From Paraburkholderia sp. BCC1886 (GTDB lineage Bacteria; Pseudomonadota; Gammaproteobacteria; Burkholderiales; Burkholderiaceae), in NCBI RefSeq assembly GCF_900996245.1, contig NZ_CAAJGK010000096.1:348244-412243 (forward strand): a DNA stretch of 64,000 nucleotides, read 5' to 3'. A program made the translations under genes and the position numbers. The notes under the pieces are model-generated. The model saw only the letters and a program-made list of their open reading frames with translations, was not told the DNA's origin and did not search any database. Every line of letters begins with the position of its first letter. The stretch's first letter is position 1. This document shows, piece by piece, positions 32,944-41,436 of the stretch.

Positions 32944-34167
32944 ATGCATCGCAAAAACTTCGACGCATCGCACACTGGACCGCTGCGCGGCGTGAAGGTC
33001 GTCGATCTCTCCAGGCTCGTCGCGGGCAACATGCTGACGCTGCAACTGGCGGATTTCGGCGCGGAGGTTATCAAGGTCGAGCCGCTCAAGGGCGACACGT
33101 TGCGAGCTTTTCGCACCGAGGGCGCCGAGGTGTTCTGGAAGGCCTACGCGCGCAACAAGAAAAGCGTGTGCCTCGACTTCCGTCACGAAACGGCCGCGAG
33201 CGTCATTGCGAGCCTCGCGCGCGATGCCGACGTGCTGGTCGAAAGCTTCAAGCCCGGCACGCTCGAAAAAATGGGCCTCGCGCCCGACTTGCTGCTCGCG
33301 GCTAATCCGAAGCTCGTCATCGTGCGCGTATCGGGTTGGGGACAAACCGGCCCGTACCGCTCGAAGCCCGGCTTCGGCACGCTGGTCGAAGGCTATTCGG
33401 GATTCGCGGCGATGAACGGCTTCGAAGACCGCGAGCCGGTGCTGCCGCCCATGTTTCTCGGCGACATGACGGCGGGGCTCTACGGCGCTCACGCGGCCAT
33501 GGTTGCGCTGTGGGAAACGCGCATGAACGGCGGCAACGGTCAGGTCGTGGACCTCTCGCTGTTCGATCCGATGATTTCTTTACTCGGTCCGCAAGTGGCC
33601 AATTATCAACTTACCGGCCGCGTGAAGGCGCGCACCGGTAGCCGCTCCAGCACCACCGCGCCGCGCAACAGCTATCGCACCGCGGACGGGAAGTGGCTGT
33701 GCGTGTCGACCTCGACGCAGAGCATGGCCGAGCGACTGTTCGCCGCGATCGGCCGCGCCGGGATGAATACCGACCCGCGCTACGAAACCAACACGGCCCG
33801 CCTGCAACACGTCGATGAAGTGGACGGCATCGTCGGCGCGTTCATTGCGGCACGCACGCTCGCGGAGAACCTCGCATTCTTCGAGCATGCCCAGGTAACG
33901 GCCGGGCCCGTCTACGACGCCAGCGATCTGGTCGACGACCCGTACGTGAGCGAGCGCGAAAGCCTCGTCGAAATCGAGGACGAGGAACTCGGGCATGTCG
34001 CCGTGCATAACGTGGTCGCCCGTTTATCGGGGACGCCTGGCGGCTTCATTCGACCCGCGCCGAAGAAAGGCGAACATTCCCGCGAAATTCTTGCGCCGCT
34101 GCTGGGCGAGCGCATGTACGAAGAACTGCTCGGCTGCGGCGCCGTCGTCGATGCACGCAGCGCCTGA
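32944..34167 (+). CDS. CaiB/BaiF-family CoA-transferase
   Basis: 407 residues. A family III CoA-transferase with LRGVKVVDLSRLVAGNMLTLQ, a KVEPLKGDTLR nucleotide-binding region and the catalytic Asp174 in FLGDMTAGLYGAHA. It moves CoA between organic acids, here presumably activating the block's substrate or an intermediate as its CoA ester. It is the first gene of a five-gene plus-strand unit, followed after 38 bases by the dioxygenase gene. Nothing in the sequence tells the donor or acceptor. Confidence 0.88.
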   Translation: MHRKNFDASHTGPLRGVKVVDLSRLVAGNMLTLQLADFGAEVIKVEPLKGDTLRAFRTEGAEVFWKAYARNKKSVCLDFRHETAASVIASLARDADVLVESFKPGTLEKMGLAPDLLLAANPKLVIVRVSGWGQTGPYRSKPGFGTLVEGYSGFAAMNGFEDREPVLPPMFLGDMTAGLYGAHAAMVALWETRMNGGNGQVVDLSLFDPMISLLGPQVANYQLTGRVKARTGSRSSTTAPRNSYRTADGKWLCVSTSTQSMAERLFAAIGRAGMNTDPRYETNTARLQHVDEVDGIVGAFIAARTLAENLAFFEHAQVTAGPVYDASDLVDDPYVSERESLVEIEDEELGHVAVHNVVARLSGTPGGFIRPAPKKGEHSREILAPLLGERMYEELLGCGAVVDARSA

Positions 34168-34205
34168 GGCGCCTACCTGAACCTCAACTCGCAAGGAGTT
34201 TTGCA

Positions 34206-35291
34206 ATGAACCGCGTTGGACAACCCATCGACTCCCCCGCAGTATGGAAGGGCCCCGAGGTCGACTGGATGCGCGAAGGCCTGCACGTTCTCAGCGCGGC
34301 GGAAATCGCCGAGATCGACGCCGCGCTCGCGCATCTGCTTTCGCTGGGCGAGATCGATTTTCCGGACATCAGCCCGGAGACGTTTCCGCTCGATACGATG
34401 GGCCGGTTCATGCGCGAACTGCCGGCGTTCCTGCGCAATGGCCGCGGTTTCATGATGCTGCGCGGACTGCCGCGCGAGCGTTATTCCGACGACGACATGA
34501 CGCGCATCTACTTCGGTCTGGGCTCGTATGTCAGCAAGCCGGTGACGCAGTCCTATCTCGGCGATGTGCTCGGCCACGTGGTCAACGTGAGCGATTACGA
34601 GCCGAAGTCGCGCGGCTATCGCAAAGGCGGCGGTCAGCTGATGCACACGGATTCGTGCGACATCATCGGGCTGATGTGTTTGCGCACCGCGATTTCGGGT
34701 GGCGAAAGCCGCATTTCCAGCGCGCTCGCCGTGCATAACGAAATGCTGCGCACGCGGCCCGATCTGCTCGAAGCGCTGCTCGAAGGGCTGTTCCTGAAAC
34801 GTACCGACGAAGACGGCCGTCGCGCGACGCGCACGTTCAGCGAGCACAAGGTGCCGTTTTTCACGGACACGGCCGGCGAAGTGATCTGCTATCTGCCGAC
34901 CGGTTATGCGCGGCTCGCCGAGAAGAGCGGACAGTGTCCGTTCAGCGAACGCGAATCCGAAGCGTTGTATACGGCGCGCAAGATCGCCGCGTCGCCGGAG
35001 TTCTATCTCGACATGGGCTTTCGCGACGGCGATATCCAGTTCCTCAATAACCGCGTGCTGGTGCATGGCCGCACCGACTACCAGGACGCCGAGCCGCTCG
35101 CCGAACGCCGTCATTTGTTGCGGCTCTGGCTCACGGTATCGGACTGGCCCGCGATGCCGGACTCGCAGGTGTTCCACAAGCCGGAAGACTTGCGGATGTG
35201 GGCGCAGTATCGCCGTCCGTTTGCGGAACTGCCGTCTACGCACGACCGCTTGCTGCTCGAATCGGGCGAAGTCGCGAAGATGGTGGATTGA
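34206..35291 (+). CDS. TauD/TfdA-family Fe(II)/2-oxoglutarate dioxygenase
   Basis: 361 residues; AAGGAG precedes the ATG. The facial triad is visible: H147 and D149 in QLMHTDSCD and H287 in NNRVLVHGRTDY, with Arg in the following ERRHLLRLWL for 2-oxoglutarate. The GRGFMMLRGLP entry segment is also typical. The enzyme should hydroxylate a substrate that is then rearranged or cleaved by the downstream hydratase and lyase. Its presence with aconitase-type and isocitrate-lyase-type genes is an unusual combination that I do not recognise from a named pathway. Confidence 0.88.
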   Translation: MNRVGQPIDSPAVWKGPEVDWMREGLHVLSAAEIAEIDAALAHLLSLGEIDFPDISPETFPLDTMGRFMRELPAFLRNGRGFMMLRGLPRERYSDDDMTRIYFGLGSYVSKPVTQSYLGDVLGHVVNVSDYEPKSRGYRKGGGQLMHTDSCDIIGLMCLRTAISGGESRISSALAVHNEMLRTRPDLLEALLEGLFLKRTDEDGRRATRTFSEHKVPFFTDTAGEVICYLPTGYARLAEKSGQCPFSERESEALYTARKIAASPEFYLDMGFRDGDIQFLNNRVLVHGRTDYQDAEPLAERRHLLRLWLTVSDWPAMPDSQVFHKPEDLRMWAQYRRPFAELPSTHDRLLLESGEVAKMVD

Positions 35292-35316
35292 CACAGGCTG
35301 CTTCACGGAGACGCGC

Positions 35317-36600
35317 ATGCTCACGCCCACGCCCACGCTTCGAAAAACGCTGGCTCAGAAGCTGATCGCGCAGGCGTGCGCGCGCACCGATGTCGCGGTG
35401 GGCGAGATCGTCACCTGTGACGTCGATCTCGCGATGTTCCACGATTCCAGCGGCCCACGGCGCTTGAAGCCGATGCTCGAACAGCTTCGCGCGCCGCTCT
35501 GGGATACGTCGAAAATCGTCCTCGTAATCGATCACTACGTGCCGGAGGCCGACGACGAATCGCGCCGGATCGTGCGCATCGCGCGTGACTGGGCGAAAGA
35601 ACAGAGTCTGCCCAACGTGTACGACAGTGTTGGCATTTGCCACGTGGTGCTGCCCGAGCACGGCCATCTGCGTCCGGGCATGTTTTGCGTCGGCGGCGAT
35701 TCGCATTCGCCGACCGGCGGCGCGTTCGGCGCCTATATGTTCGGTATCGGCAGCACGGAGATGCTGGGCGTCGCGGTGTCGGGCCAAATCTGGATCAAGG
35801 TGCCCGAGACGCTGCGCATGGAGTGGCGCGGGCGACTGGCCGCGGGTGTCACCGCGAAGGACATGATGCTGCACATGATCGGCCGCTTCGGCATGAATGG
35901 CGGCCGCTATCAGGCCGTCGAGTTTTGCGGCGAAGCGGTCGCGGCGCTGTCGATGCAGGAGCGCATGACGCTCTCGAACATGAGCGCGGAAATGGGCGCG
36001 CAGGCCGGTCTCATCGCGCCCGATAGCGTGACGCTCGATTACCTGCGCGAGGTAGGCGTGAGCGATGAAATCGATCTGGCGCGCTGGCAAGGCGACGCCG
36101 ATGCGCCGGCGGAAACGCATCGCTTCGACGCCGCCACGCTCGCTCCGCAAATCGCCGCGCCGCACAGTCCTGCGAACACCCGCGACGTCGACGCGTTCGA
36201 GGATATCGCGGTGCAGGTCGCGTACATCGGTGCGTGCACGGGCGCGAAACTCGACGATCTCCGCGCGGCTGCCGCGGTGCTGAGAAACCGGCGCGTCGCG
36301 GCGGGCGTGCAACTCGTCGTCGCACCGGCTAGCGTGCGGGACCGCGAGGCCGCGCGAAGCGAAGGCGTGATGGCGATTCTCGAAGACGCCGGCGCCGAGT
36401 TTCTCGCGACGTCGTGCGGTGCGTGTTCGGGGTACGGCGGTCAGATACCGGAAAACAGCACGGTGATCTCCAGCACCGCGCGCAATTTCAAAGGACGAAT
36501 GGGCGCGGAGACGGCGAAGGTTTATCTGGGCTCGCCGTATACGGTGGCGGCGTCCGCGCTGCGCGGGCGCATTACCGATCCCCGCAAGGTGCTGTCATGA
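35317..36600 (+). CDS. Aconitase/LeuC-family hydro-lyase, large subunit
   Basis: 427 residues from the ATG at 35317 with GGAG six bases upstream; the frame is open far upstream but that part lies inside the dioxygenase gene. The three [4Fe-4S] cysteines are C307 (IGACTGAK) and C367/C370 (TSCGACSGYGG). GMFCVGGDSHSPTGGAFGAYMFGIGSTEM carries the usual His/Ser signature, split here across that segment. It resembles isopropylmalate dehydratase, homoaconitase and dimethylmaleate hydratase large subunits. The gene context, not leucine synthesis, argues for a catabolic hydroxy-dicarboxylate. The stop overlaps the small-subunit start as ATGA. Confidence 0.85.
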   Translation: MLTPTPTLRKTLAQKLIAQACARTDVAVGEIVTCDVDLAMFHDSSGPRRLKPMLEQLRAPLWDTSKIVLVIDHYVPEADDESRRIVRIARDWAKEQSLPNVYDSVGICHVVLPEHGHLRPGMFCVGGDSHSPTGGAFGAYMFGIGSTEMLGVAVSGQIWIKVPETLRMEWRGRLAAGVTAKDMMLHMIGRFGMNGGRYQAVEFCGEAVAALSMQERMTLSNMSAEMGAQAGLIAPDSVTLDYLREVGVSDEIDLARWQGDADAPAETHRFDAATLAPQIAAPHSPANTRDVDAFEDIAVQVAYIGACTGAKLDDLRAAAAVLRNRRVAAGVQLVVAPASVRDREAARSEGVMAILEDAGAEFLATSCGACSGYGGQIPENSTVISSTARNFKGRMGAETAKVYLGSPYTVAASALRGRITDPRKVLS

Positions 36601-37118
36601 GCACGAGCATGGCCGATCAGCCGGATTCGCAAACCCATCGCGCGTGGCGGGTCGGCGCGGACATCGACACCGACGCCCTGGCGCCGGGCGCGTGGATGAA
36701 ATTCGGCATCGACGAGATCGCGCGGCATTGTCTGCAACGCCAGCGTCCGGAGTTCGCGGCGAACGTACAAGCCGGCGACGTCGTCGTGGCAGGGCCGAAT
36801 TTCGGCATCGGTTCGTCGCGCGAACAGGCGCCGGCCGCGCTCGTGCATCTGGGTGTGCGGGTCGTCATCGCGCCGGCGTTCAGTGGTCTGTTCTTTCGCA
36901 ACGCCTTCAATGTCGGCCTCGTGTTGCTGACGTGCGCCGAAGCGGCAACGATCGAAGAGGGCGAGCGCGTGGCGATCGACCCGTTGCAAGGGCGCATCGT
37001 GCGCGCCGGCGGCGAGGTGCTCGCCTGCGACCCGTTGCCCGCTTTTCTGTTGGAGATGGCCGCCGCGGGCGGTCTTTTCAATCAGCTCAAACAACGTTAT
37101 GGAGTGACCGACACATGA
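36597..37118 (+). CDS. Aconitase/LeuD-family hydro-lyase, small subunit
   Basis: 173 residues, the swivel-domain partner of the preceding gene. ADIDTDALAPGAWMKFG and GPNFGIGSSREQAPAALVHL, with the substrate-binding SSRE loop, are the family signatures. The start overlaps the large-subunit stop and its own stop overlaps the next start, both as ATGA, so three products are made from one coupled message. It is shorter than LeuD (about 200 residues), closer to the archaeal-type and dimethylmaleate-hydratase small subunits. Confidence 0.87.
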   Translation: MSTSMADQPDSQTHRAWRVGADIDTDALAPGAWMKFGIDEIARHCLQRQRPEFAANVQAGDVVVAGPNFGIGSSREQAPAALVHLGVRVVIAPAFSGLFFRNAFNVGLVLLTCAEAATIEEGERVAIDPLQGRIVRAGGEVLACDPLPAFLLEMAAAGGLFNQLKQRYGVTDT

Positions 37119-37981
37119 CTCAGCCAGCCAGACGACTCGGTTCAATGCTCGCCGAAGGCCCGGTGCTCGCGCCAGGCGTGTTCGATGCCTTCTCGGCGCT
37201 GCTCGCGGAGCAGGCCGGCTTCGATGCGCTGTATCTGTCCGGCGCGTCGATTGCGTACACGCGGCTCGGCCGTTCCGATGTCGGCCTCACCACGTTCACC
37301 GAGGTTACCGAAACGCTCGCGCGTATCACCGAGCGTGTCGCGCTGCCGGTGATCGTGGATGGCGACACGGGCTTCGGCAATGCGCTGAACGTGCAGCGCA
37401 CCGTGCGCGGTTTCGAGCGGGCCGGCGCGGCGATGATCCAGCTCGAAGACCAGACCTTCCCCAAACGCTGCGGGCATCTCGACGGCAAGAGCGTCGTGCC
37501 GGTCGCCGAAATGTGCGGCAAATTGCGCGCCGCGCTCGATGCGCGGGTCGACCGCGACACGCTGATTCTCGCGCGCACGGACGCGCTAGCCGTCGAAGGA
37601 CTGGACGCCGCGCTGGATCGCGCCGAGCAGTATCTGGAGGCGGGCGTCGACGCGCTGTTCGTCGAAGCGCTGCGTTCGCCCGAGCAGATGGACGCCGCCT
37701 GCGCGCGTTTCGGCTCGCGCGTGCCTTTGCTTGCGAACATGGTGGAGGGCGGCAAGACGCCCGTGCAGAGCGCCCAGGCGCTGGCGGCGCGCGGCTTTCG
37801 CATCGTGATCTTTCCGGGCGGCGCGGCGCGGGCGGTGGCGCGCGCTTTGGGCGGCTTCTATGGCAGTCTGCACGAACACGGCACGACCGCGCCGTGGCAG
37901 GACCGTATGGCGAGTTTCGATGAACTCAACGAGATAATCGGCACGCCGGAATTGATGAACGCGGCGCAGCGCTACGAGTAA
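37115..37981 (+). CDS. Isocitrate lyase/PEP mutase superfamily lyase (2,3-dimethylmalate- or methylisocitrate-lyase-like)
   Basis: 288 residues. GDTGFGNALNV provides the Mg ligands, and PKRCGHLDGKSVV carries Cys119, the catalytic acid of true C-C lyases of this family and not of PEP mutases. It should cleave a 2-hydroxy- or 2-methyl-substituted dicarboxylate, usually to pyruvate or glyoxylate plus a carboxylic acid. Together with the LeuCD-like pair it recalls the dimethylmaleate hydratase plus dimethylmalate lyase steps of anaerobic nicotinate breakdown, giving pyruvate and propionate. It is the last gene of the unit. Confidence 0.85.
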   Translation: MTQPARRLGSMLAEGPVLAPGVFDAFSALLAEQAGFDALYLSGASIAYTRLGRSDVGLTTFTEVTETLARITERVALPVIVDGDTGFGNALNVQRTVRGFERAGAAMIQLEDQTFPKRCGHLDGKSVVPVAEMCGKLRAALDARVDRDTLILARTDALAVEGLDAALDRAEQYLEAGVDALFVEALRSPEQMDAACARFGSRVPLLANMVEGGKTPVQSAQALAARGFRIVIFPGGAARAVARALGGFYGSLHEHGTTAPWQDRMASFDELNEIIGTPELMNAAQRYE

Positions 37982-38093
37982 GGCGGCAGTTTCCGTACGG
38001 CCCGCTACCTTTGGTGACACATGGCGACATGAATTCTTACACGCGTTGAAGCCGCGCTTAGGCAGACTCTCGAACTCTCAACAGGAGAGTTCG

Positions 38094-38345
38094 ATGAAAC
38101 GCCTTAGCCTTTTGTTCGCCGCCTTGCTGCTCGCCGCGCCGGTCTTCGCGCAAAGCACCATGCAGCAGAAACTGGAAGCGCGCTTTGCCGCCGCCGACGC
38201 CGATCACGACGGCAAGCTGACGCCGGCCGAGGCGCAAACCGGCATGCCGCGTCTTTACGCTCATTTCGACGAAATCGATACGGCTCACAAGGGGTACGTG
38301 ACGCTCGCCGAGATCGAGCAATACCTCGTTCAGCACCAGCAATAA
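38094..38345 (+). CDS. Small exported EF-hand protein
   Basis: 83 residues from the ATG at 38094, preceded by AGGAG. Residues 1-19 form a signal peptide ending in VFAQ. A canonical 12-residue EF-hand loop, DADHDGKLTPAE, follows; a second loop (DTAHKGYVTLAE) keeps the pattern but lacks the acidic residues at positions 3 and 5. It is probably a periplasmic calcium-binding protein. The response regulator gene starts only 18 bases downstream, so the three genes to 40420 look like one operon and the protein may be part of a calcium-linked sensory unit. Confidence 0.85.
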   Translation: MKRLSLLFAALLLAAPVFAQSTMQQKLEARFAAADADHDGKLTPAEAQTGMPRLYAHFDEIDTAHKGYVTLAEIEQYLVQHQQ

Positions 38346-38363
38346 CCGCGGCGCATCGCGATC

Positions 38364-39125
38364 ATGTCGCACGTCGCCGCCGCATCCGCCGAAGCCCGCG
38401 CGGGCCGCATTATCGTGCTGGACGACGAGACCGAGATGCGCAACATGCTGCAACGCTTTCTGATCGCGCAGGGCTTCGAGGTGCGCGTGGCGAAAGACGG
38501 TTTGCAACTCGACGCCTGTCTCGAACGCCAGCCGTACGATCTGCTCGTACTCGACCTGATGATGCCCGGCGAAGACGGCCTCTCGGTCTGCCGGCGTTTG
38601 CGTGCCGCCGGCCGCACTCTGCCGATCCTGATGCTGACCGCGCGCGGCGATCCGGTAGACCGCGTGGTCGGACTCGAGATGGGCGCCGACGATTACATGG
38701 CCAAGCCATTTCTGCCGAGCGAACTGGTCGCGCGCATCCGCGCGATGTTGCGCCGGCAACAGGTCTTCGGCCGCCATCCGCCGATGTTTTCCGATCACGG
38801 GCAGGATGCCGGTTTGCAGGTGGCATTCGGCGCGTACCGGCTGCATGTGCGCCGCCAGGAACTGTTCCGGGAGGACCGGCCAGTCGATCTTGGCTCGGCC
38901 GAAATGCGCTTGCTGTGTGCGCTCGCCACCACGCCGAACCGTCCGGTGAGCCGGGCGAATCTGCTCGAACGCGCGCGTGGCCGCGACTATGAAGCGAATG
39001 TGCGCAGCGTGGACGTGCAGGTGCTGCGCCTGCGGCAGGCGCTCGAACTCGACGCGTCGTCGCCGCGTTTCATCCGCACGGTGTGGGGGCTCGGCTACAT
39101 GCTCGTCGCGGAGATCGAAGGATGA
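38364..39125 (+). CDS. OmpR-family response regulator
   Basis: 253 residues. Receiver domain with acidic pocket LDDETEM, phosphoacceptor Asp64 in LLVLDLMMPGEDG, Thr in MLTARG and Lys in YMAKPF. The C-terminal winged helix contains SVDVQVLRLRQALE and FIRTVWGLGYML. It is cotranscribed with the EF-hand gene upstream and the histidine kinase gene, whose start overlaps its stop as ATGA. The target genes are unknown. Confidence 0.93.
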   Translation: MSHVAAASAEARAGRIIVLDDETEMRNMLQRFLIAQGFEVRVAKDGLQLDACLERQPYDLLVLDLMMPGEDGLSVCRRLRAAGRTLPILMLTARGDPVDRVVGLEMGADDYMAKPFLPSELVARIRAMLRRQQVFGRHPPMFSDHGQDAGLQVAFGAYRLHVRRQELFREDRPVDLGSAEMRLLCALATTPNRPVSRANLLERARGRDYEANVRSVDVQVLRLRQALELDASSPRFIRTVWGLGYMLVAEIEG

Positions 39126-40420
39126 GGCTCGCGCGGCCGCGTTCGCTGTTGTGGCGCAACGTCCTGCTGCTCATCGTATTGACGCTCGCCAGTCAGACGG
39201 CGGTCATCGCCGTCTATCTCACGTTTATCCAGAAGCCGAGAATCGACGACGCCGCGGCGCTCGTCGCGTCGCAGATCATCGCGGTGAACCGCCTGCTCGC
39301 CGCACTGCCCGAGCCCGCGCGGGACAGCGAACTGCTCGAAATCAACGGTGCGCCGCAAGATGCGCTCGCGCTTCCGCCGGCCGGCGATCTGGACCGGCTG
39401 ACCATCCGCTTCATGATGCAGACCTTCCTCGAAAGTCTGGCCTCGCAACTGCCGTCCGGCGCGCAGGTGCGCTGGGACCGCAGCGGCGAACATCGCGTCT
39501 GGGTGCGGCTCGACGTGGCCGGCAAGCACTATTGGGTGAAGTTGCATGCGGCGTCGGCGGTCGGCCACATCCTGCCGTGGAGTGTGATTTTCATCCTGCT
39601 CACGATTGCGACTTTTCCGGTGCTCGGCGGGTATCTGATCCAGCGTCCCGTCGAAGGTGCGCTACGGCGGCTGGCGCGCGCCGCCTCGACGATCGAGCGT
39701 GGCCAATGGCCGCAGGCGGTGCCGGTGACCGGATCGCGCGAACTCGCCACGGTCGCCGAAGCGTTCAACCGGATGGTCGCCGTGCTCGCCGATCTCGACG
39801 CGACGCGAACCGAAATGCTCGCCGGTATTTCCCACGATATCCGCACGCCGCTCACCAAGCTGCGCATGGCGATCGCCGCGCCGGAAGCATTCGATGCGCC
39901 GCTCGCGAGCGCCGAGCGATTCATCGGCGAGATCGATGTGGTGGTGCAGCAGTTCATCGACTTCGCGCGCGGCTGGGAAAGCGAGCCGAGCGTGCCGGGC
40001 GATCTGAACGATCTGATCGAGCAACTGGCCGGTGGTTATGCTGCGTTGGGTCATCCGTTCGAACTGGTTTTGCAGCCGTTGCCGCGCGTGTCGTTTCGCC
40101 GCGTCAGCGTGCAGCGGATGATGATGAACCTGATGCAGAACGCCGTGGTCTACGGCGGCGAAGGCCTCGTCGTGCGGACGACGAGCGGCTCGGGTTTCGT
40201 CGCGTTGACGGTCGAGGACCGTGGGCCCGGCGTACCGGACGCCACGCTCCCGTTGATCACGCAACCGTTCCGGCGCGGCGCGCAGGCGGAGGCGAAGAGC
40301 GGCACCGGTCTGGGCCTCGCGATTGCCGAGCGGATCGCGCGGCAGCATGGCGGCTATCTGCAACTTGCGCATAACCAGCCGCGTGGACTGTCCGTCACCG
40401 TGCGTTTGCGTTGCGAATGA
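39122..40420 (+). CDS. EnvZ-like sensor histidine kinase
   Basis: 432 residues from the ATG at 39122 that overlaps the regulator stop. Two transmembrane helices (about 12-32 and 152-172) enclose a periplasmic sensor of some 120 residues. A HAMP linker leads to the H-box ISHDIRTPLTKLR with phospho-acceptor His238. The ATPase domain has the N-box LMQNAVVYGG, G1 VEDRGPGVP and G2 GTGLGLAIAERI. It is the cognate kinase of the adjacent OmpR-type regulator. The adjoining exported EF-hand protein suggests calcium as a possible cue, which is inference. Confidence 0.93.
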   Translation: MRLARPRSLLWRNVLLLIVLTLASQTAVIAVYLTFIQKPRIDDAAALVASQIIAVNRLLAALPEPARDSELLEINGAPQDALALPPAGDLDRLTIRFMMQTFLESLASQLPSGAQVRWDRSGEHRVWVRLDVAGKHYWVKLHAASAVGHILPWSVIFILLTIATFPVLGGYLIQRPVEGALRRLARAASTIERGQWPQAVPVTGSRELATVAEAFNRMVAVLADLDATRTEMLAGISHDIRTPLTKLRMAIAAPEAFDAPLASAERFIGEIDVVVQQFIDFARGWESEPSVPGDLNDLIEQLAGGYAALGHPFELVLQPLPRVSFRRVSVQRMMMNLMQNAVVYGGEGLVVRTTSGSGFVALTVEDRGPGVPDATLPLITQPFRRGAQAEAKSGTGLGLAIAERIARQHGGYLQLAHNQPRGLSVTVRLRCE

Positions 40421-40466
40421 TCGGGAAGACCGGCGCCTCCCGACATGGCGGATCGCCAGTCCACAC

Positions 40467-41006
40467 TCAATACGGTACGTAGTAGTACGGGGCCGGTGCG
40501 TAGATCACCGCTGGCGCTTGCATCATCACGGGCATCGGCGGCGGCGCGATGGTATCGCCATGCGCGGTCATGCACTGGGCGTACGCATTGTCGAATTGCT
40601 GTTGCAGCGAGCCTTCGGTCTGGTTCTGGCGGTTGAGGCCGGCGGCGCTGCCGAGCAACAGGCCCGCACCGGCGCCGATCTCCGCGCCCATTGCCGCATT
40701 GCCGGCGCCCGCGCCGATCAGTGCGCCCGCCGCCGCGCCGCCGAGTGTGCCCAGCACGGGGGCGGCTGCCGCGCCATTCGCGCCTGGCTTCGATTGAACC
40801 ATCGGATCGACGATGCCGGACGCGTACGTGCGGCAACCGTAGTCGTCCTGCTGGAATTCATTCAGGCTCTTTCCTTTGGCGGGAAGGGCCATCAAGGTAG
40901 GCGCGCTCGGCGGCGTGAGCGCGCAACCCGCCAATACCGCGGTGAACGCGGTGACCGAGGTGAGGGCCGTGGCGGCGAGTATGCGTTGGGTCCTGACGAG
41001 ATTCAT
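40467..41006 (-). CDS. Glycine-zipper lipoprotein
   Basis: 179 residues. Signal peptide with lipobox VLAGCALT. A Gly/Ala-rich zipper (LGGAAAGALIGAGAGNAAMG followed by EIGAGAGLLLG) spans about residues 88-115, typical of outer-membrane-associated zipper proteins. A conserved-looking QDDYGCRTYA precedes it and NAYAQCMTAHG follows, with a pair of Cys that could form a disulfide. The tail is Pro/Tyr-rich. It converges with the histidine kinase gene. A T-run and short spacing separate it from the Val/Ala-rich gene that follows on the same strand. Confidence 0.85.
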   Translation of the reverse strand: MNLVRTQRILAATALTSVTAFTAVLAGCALTPPSAPTLMALPAKGKSLNEFQQDDYGCRTYASGIVDPMVQSKPGANGAAAAPVLGTLGGAAAGALIGAGAGNAAMGAEIGAGAGLLLGSAAGLNRQNQTEGSLQQQFDNAYAQCMTAHGDTIAPPPMPVMMQAPAVIYAPAPYYYVPY

Positions 41007-41048
41007 AGCGTGTGCAATCCAGAAACGTCCACAAAAAAACGGGGGAAA

Positions 41049-41363
41049 TCAACGAACGACGACGACCCCCCGCGCGCCGCCCCAATAGCCGGCTCGCACC
41101 GACACGCCGATAGCGGGCGGAGCAACGTAGACGGGCGCGGCCACGACCGGCGCGGCCACGATGACGGGTGCTGCAACCACGGCGGGCGCGGCGACGACGA
41201 CCGGTGCGGGCGCCACGTACACCGGGACGGCAGGCGCGGCGATGACGGGCGGCGGCAGACTGATGCCGATGGCGACGCTTCCCGCGAAAGCGGCCGGCGT
41301 CACGACGGCGAACAGCAAACCGCTTGCAACGGTGAGAAGAGATCGAAGAGATCGGGATGTCAT
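41049..41363 (-). CDS. Small exported Val/Ala/Pro-rich protein
   Basis: 104 residues from the ATG at 41363, which has AAGGA upstream. Signal peptide to about residue 28 (PAAFAGS). The remainder is a low-complexity run of VAAP/VYVAP units ending in SVRAGYWGGARGVVVVR. No catalytic features. It is similar in composition to the C-terminal half of the next upstream gene, suggesting the two share an origin or a role in the envelope. Reading frames on both strands are long here because of the composition, but this frame has the signal peptide and ribosome site. Confidence 0.65.
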   Translation of the reverse strand: MTSRSLRSLLTVASGLLFAVVTPAAFAGSVAIGISLPPPVIAAPAVPVYVAPAPVVVAAPAVVAAPVIVAAPVVAAPVYVAPPAIGVSVRAGYWGGARGVVVVR

Positions 41364-41436
41364 GACTTGTCCTTTGACGGGTTGACTGACGATGCCGGCA
41401 TGGTCGCGTAACACGGCCATCGCGCGATGGATGGGT

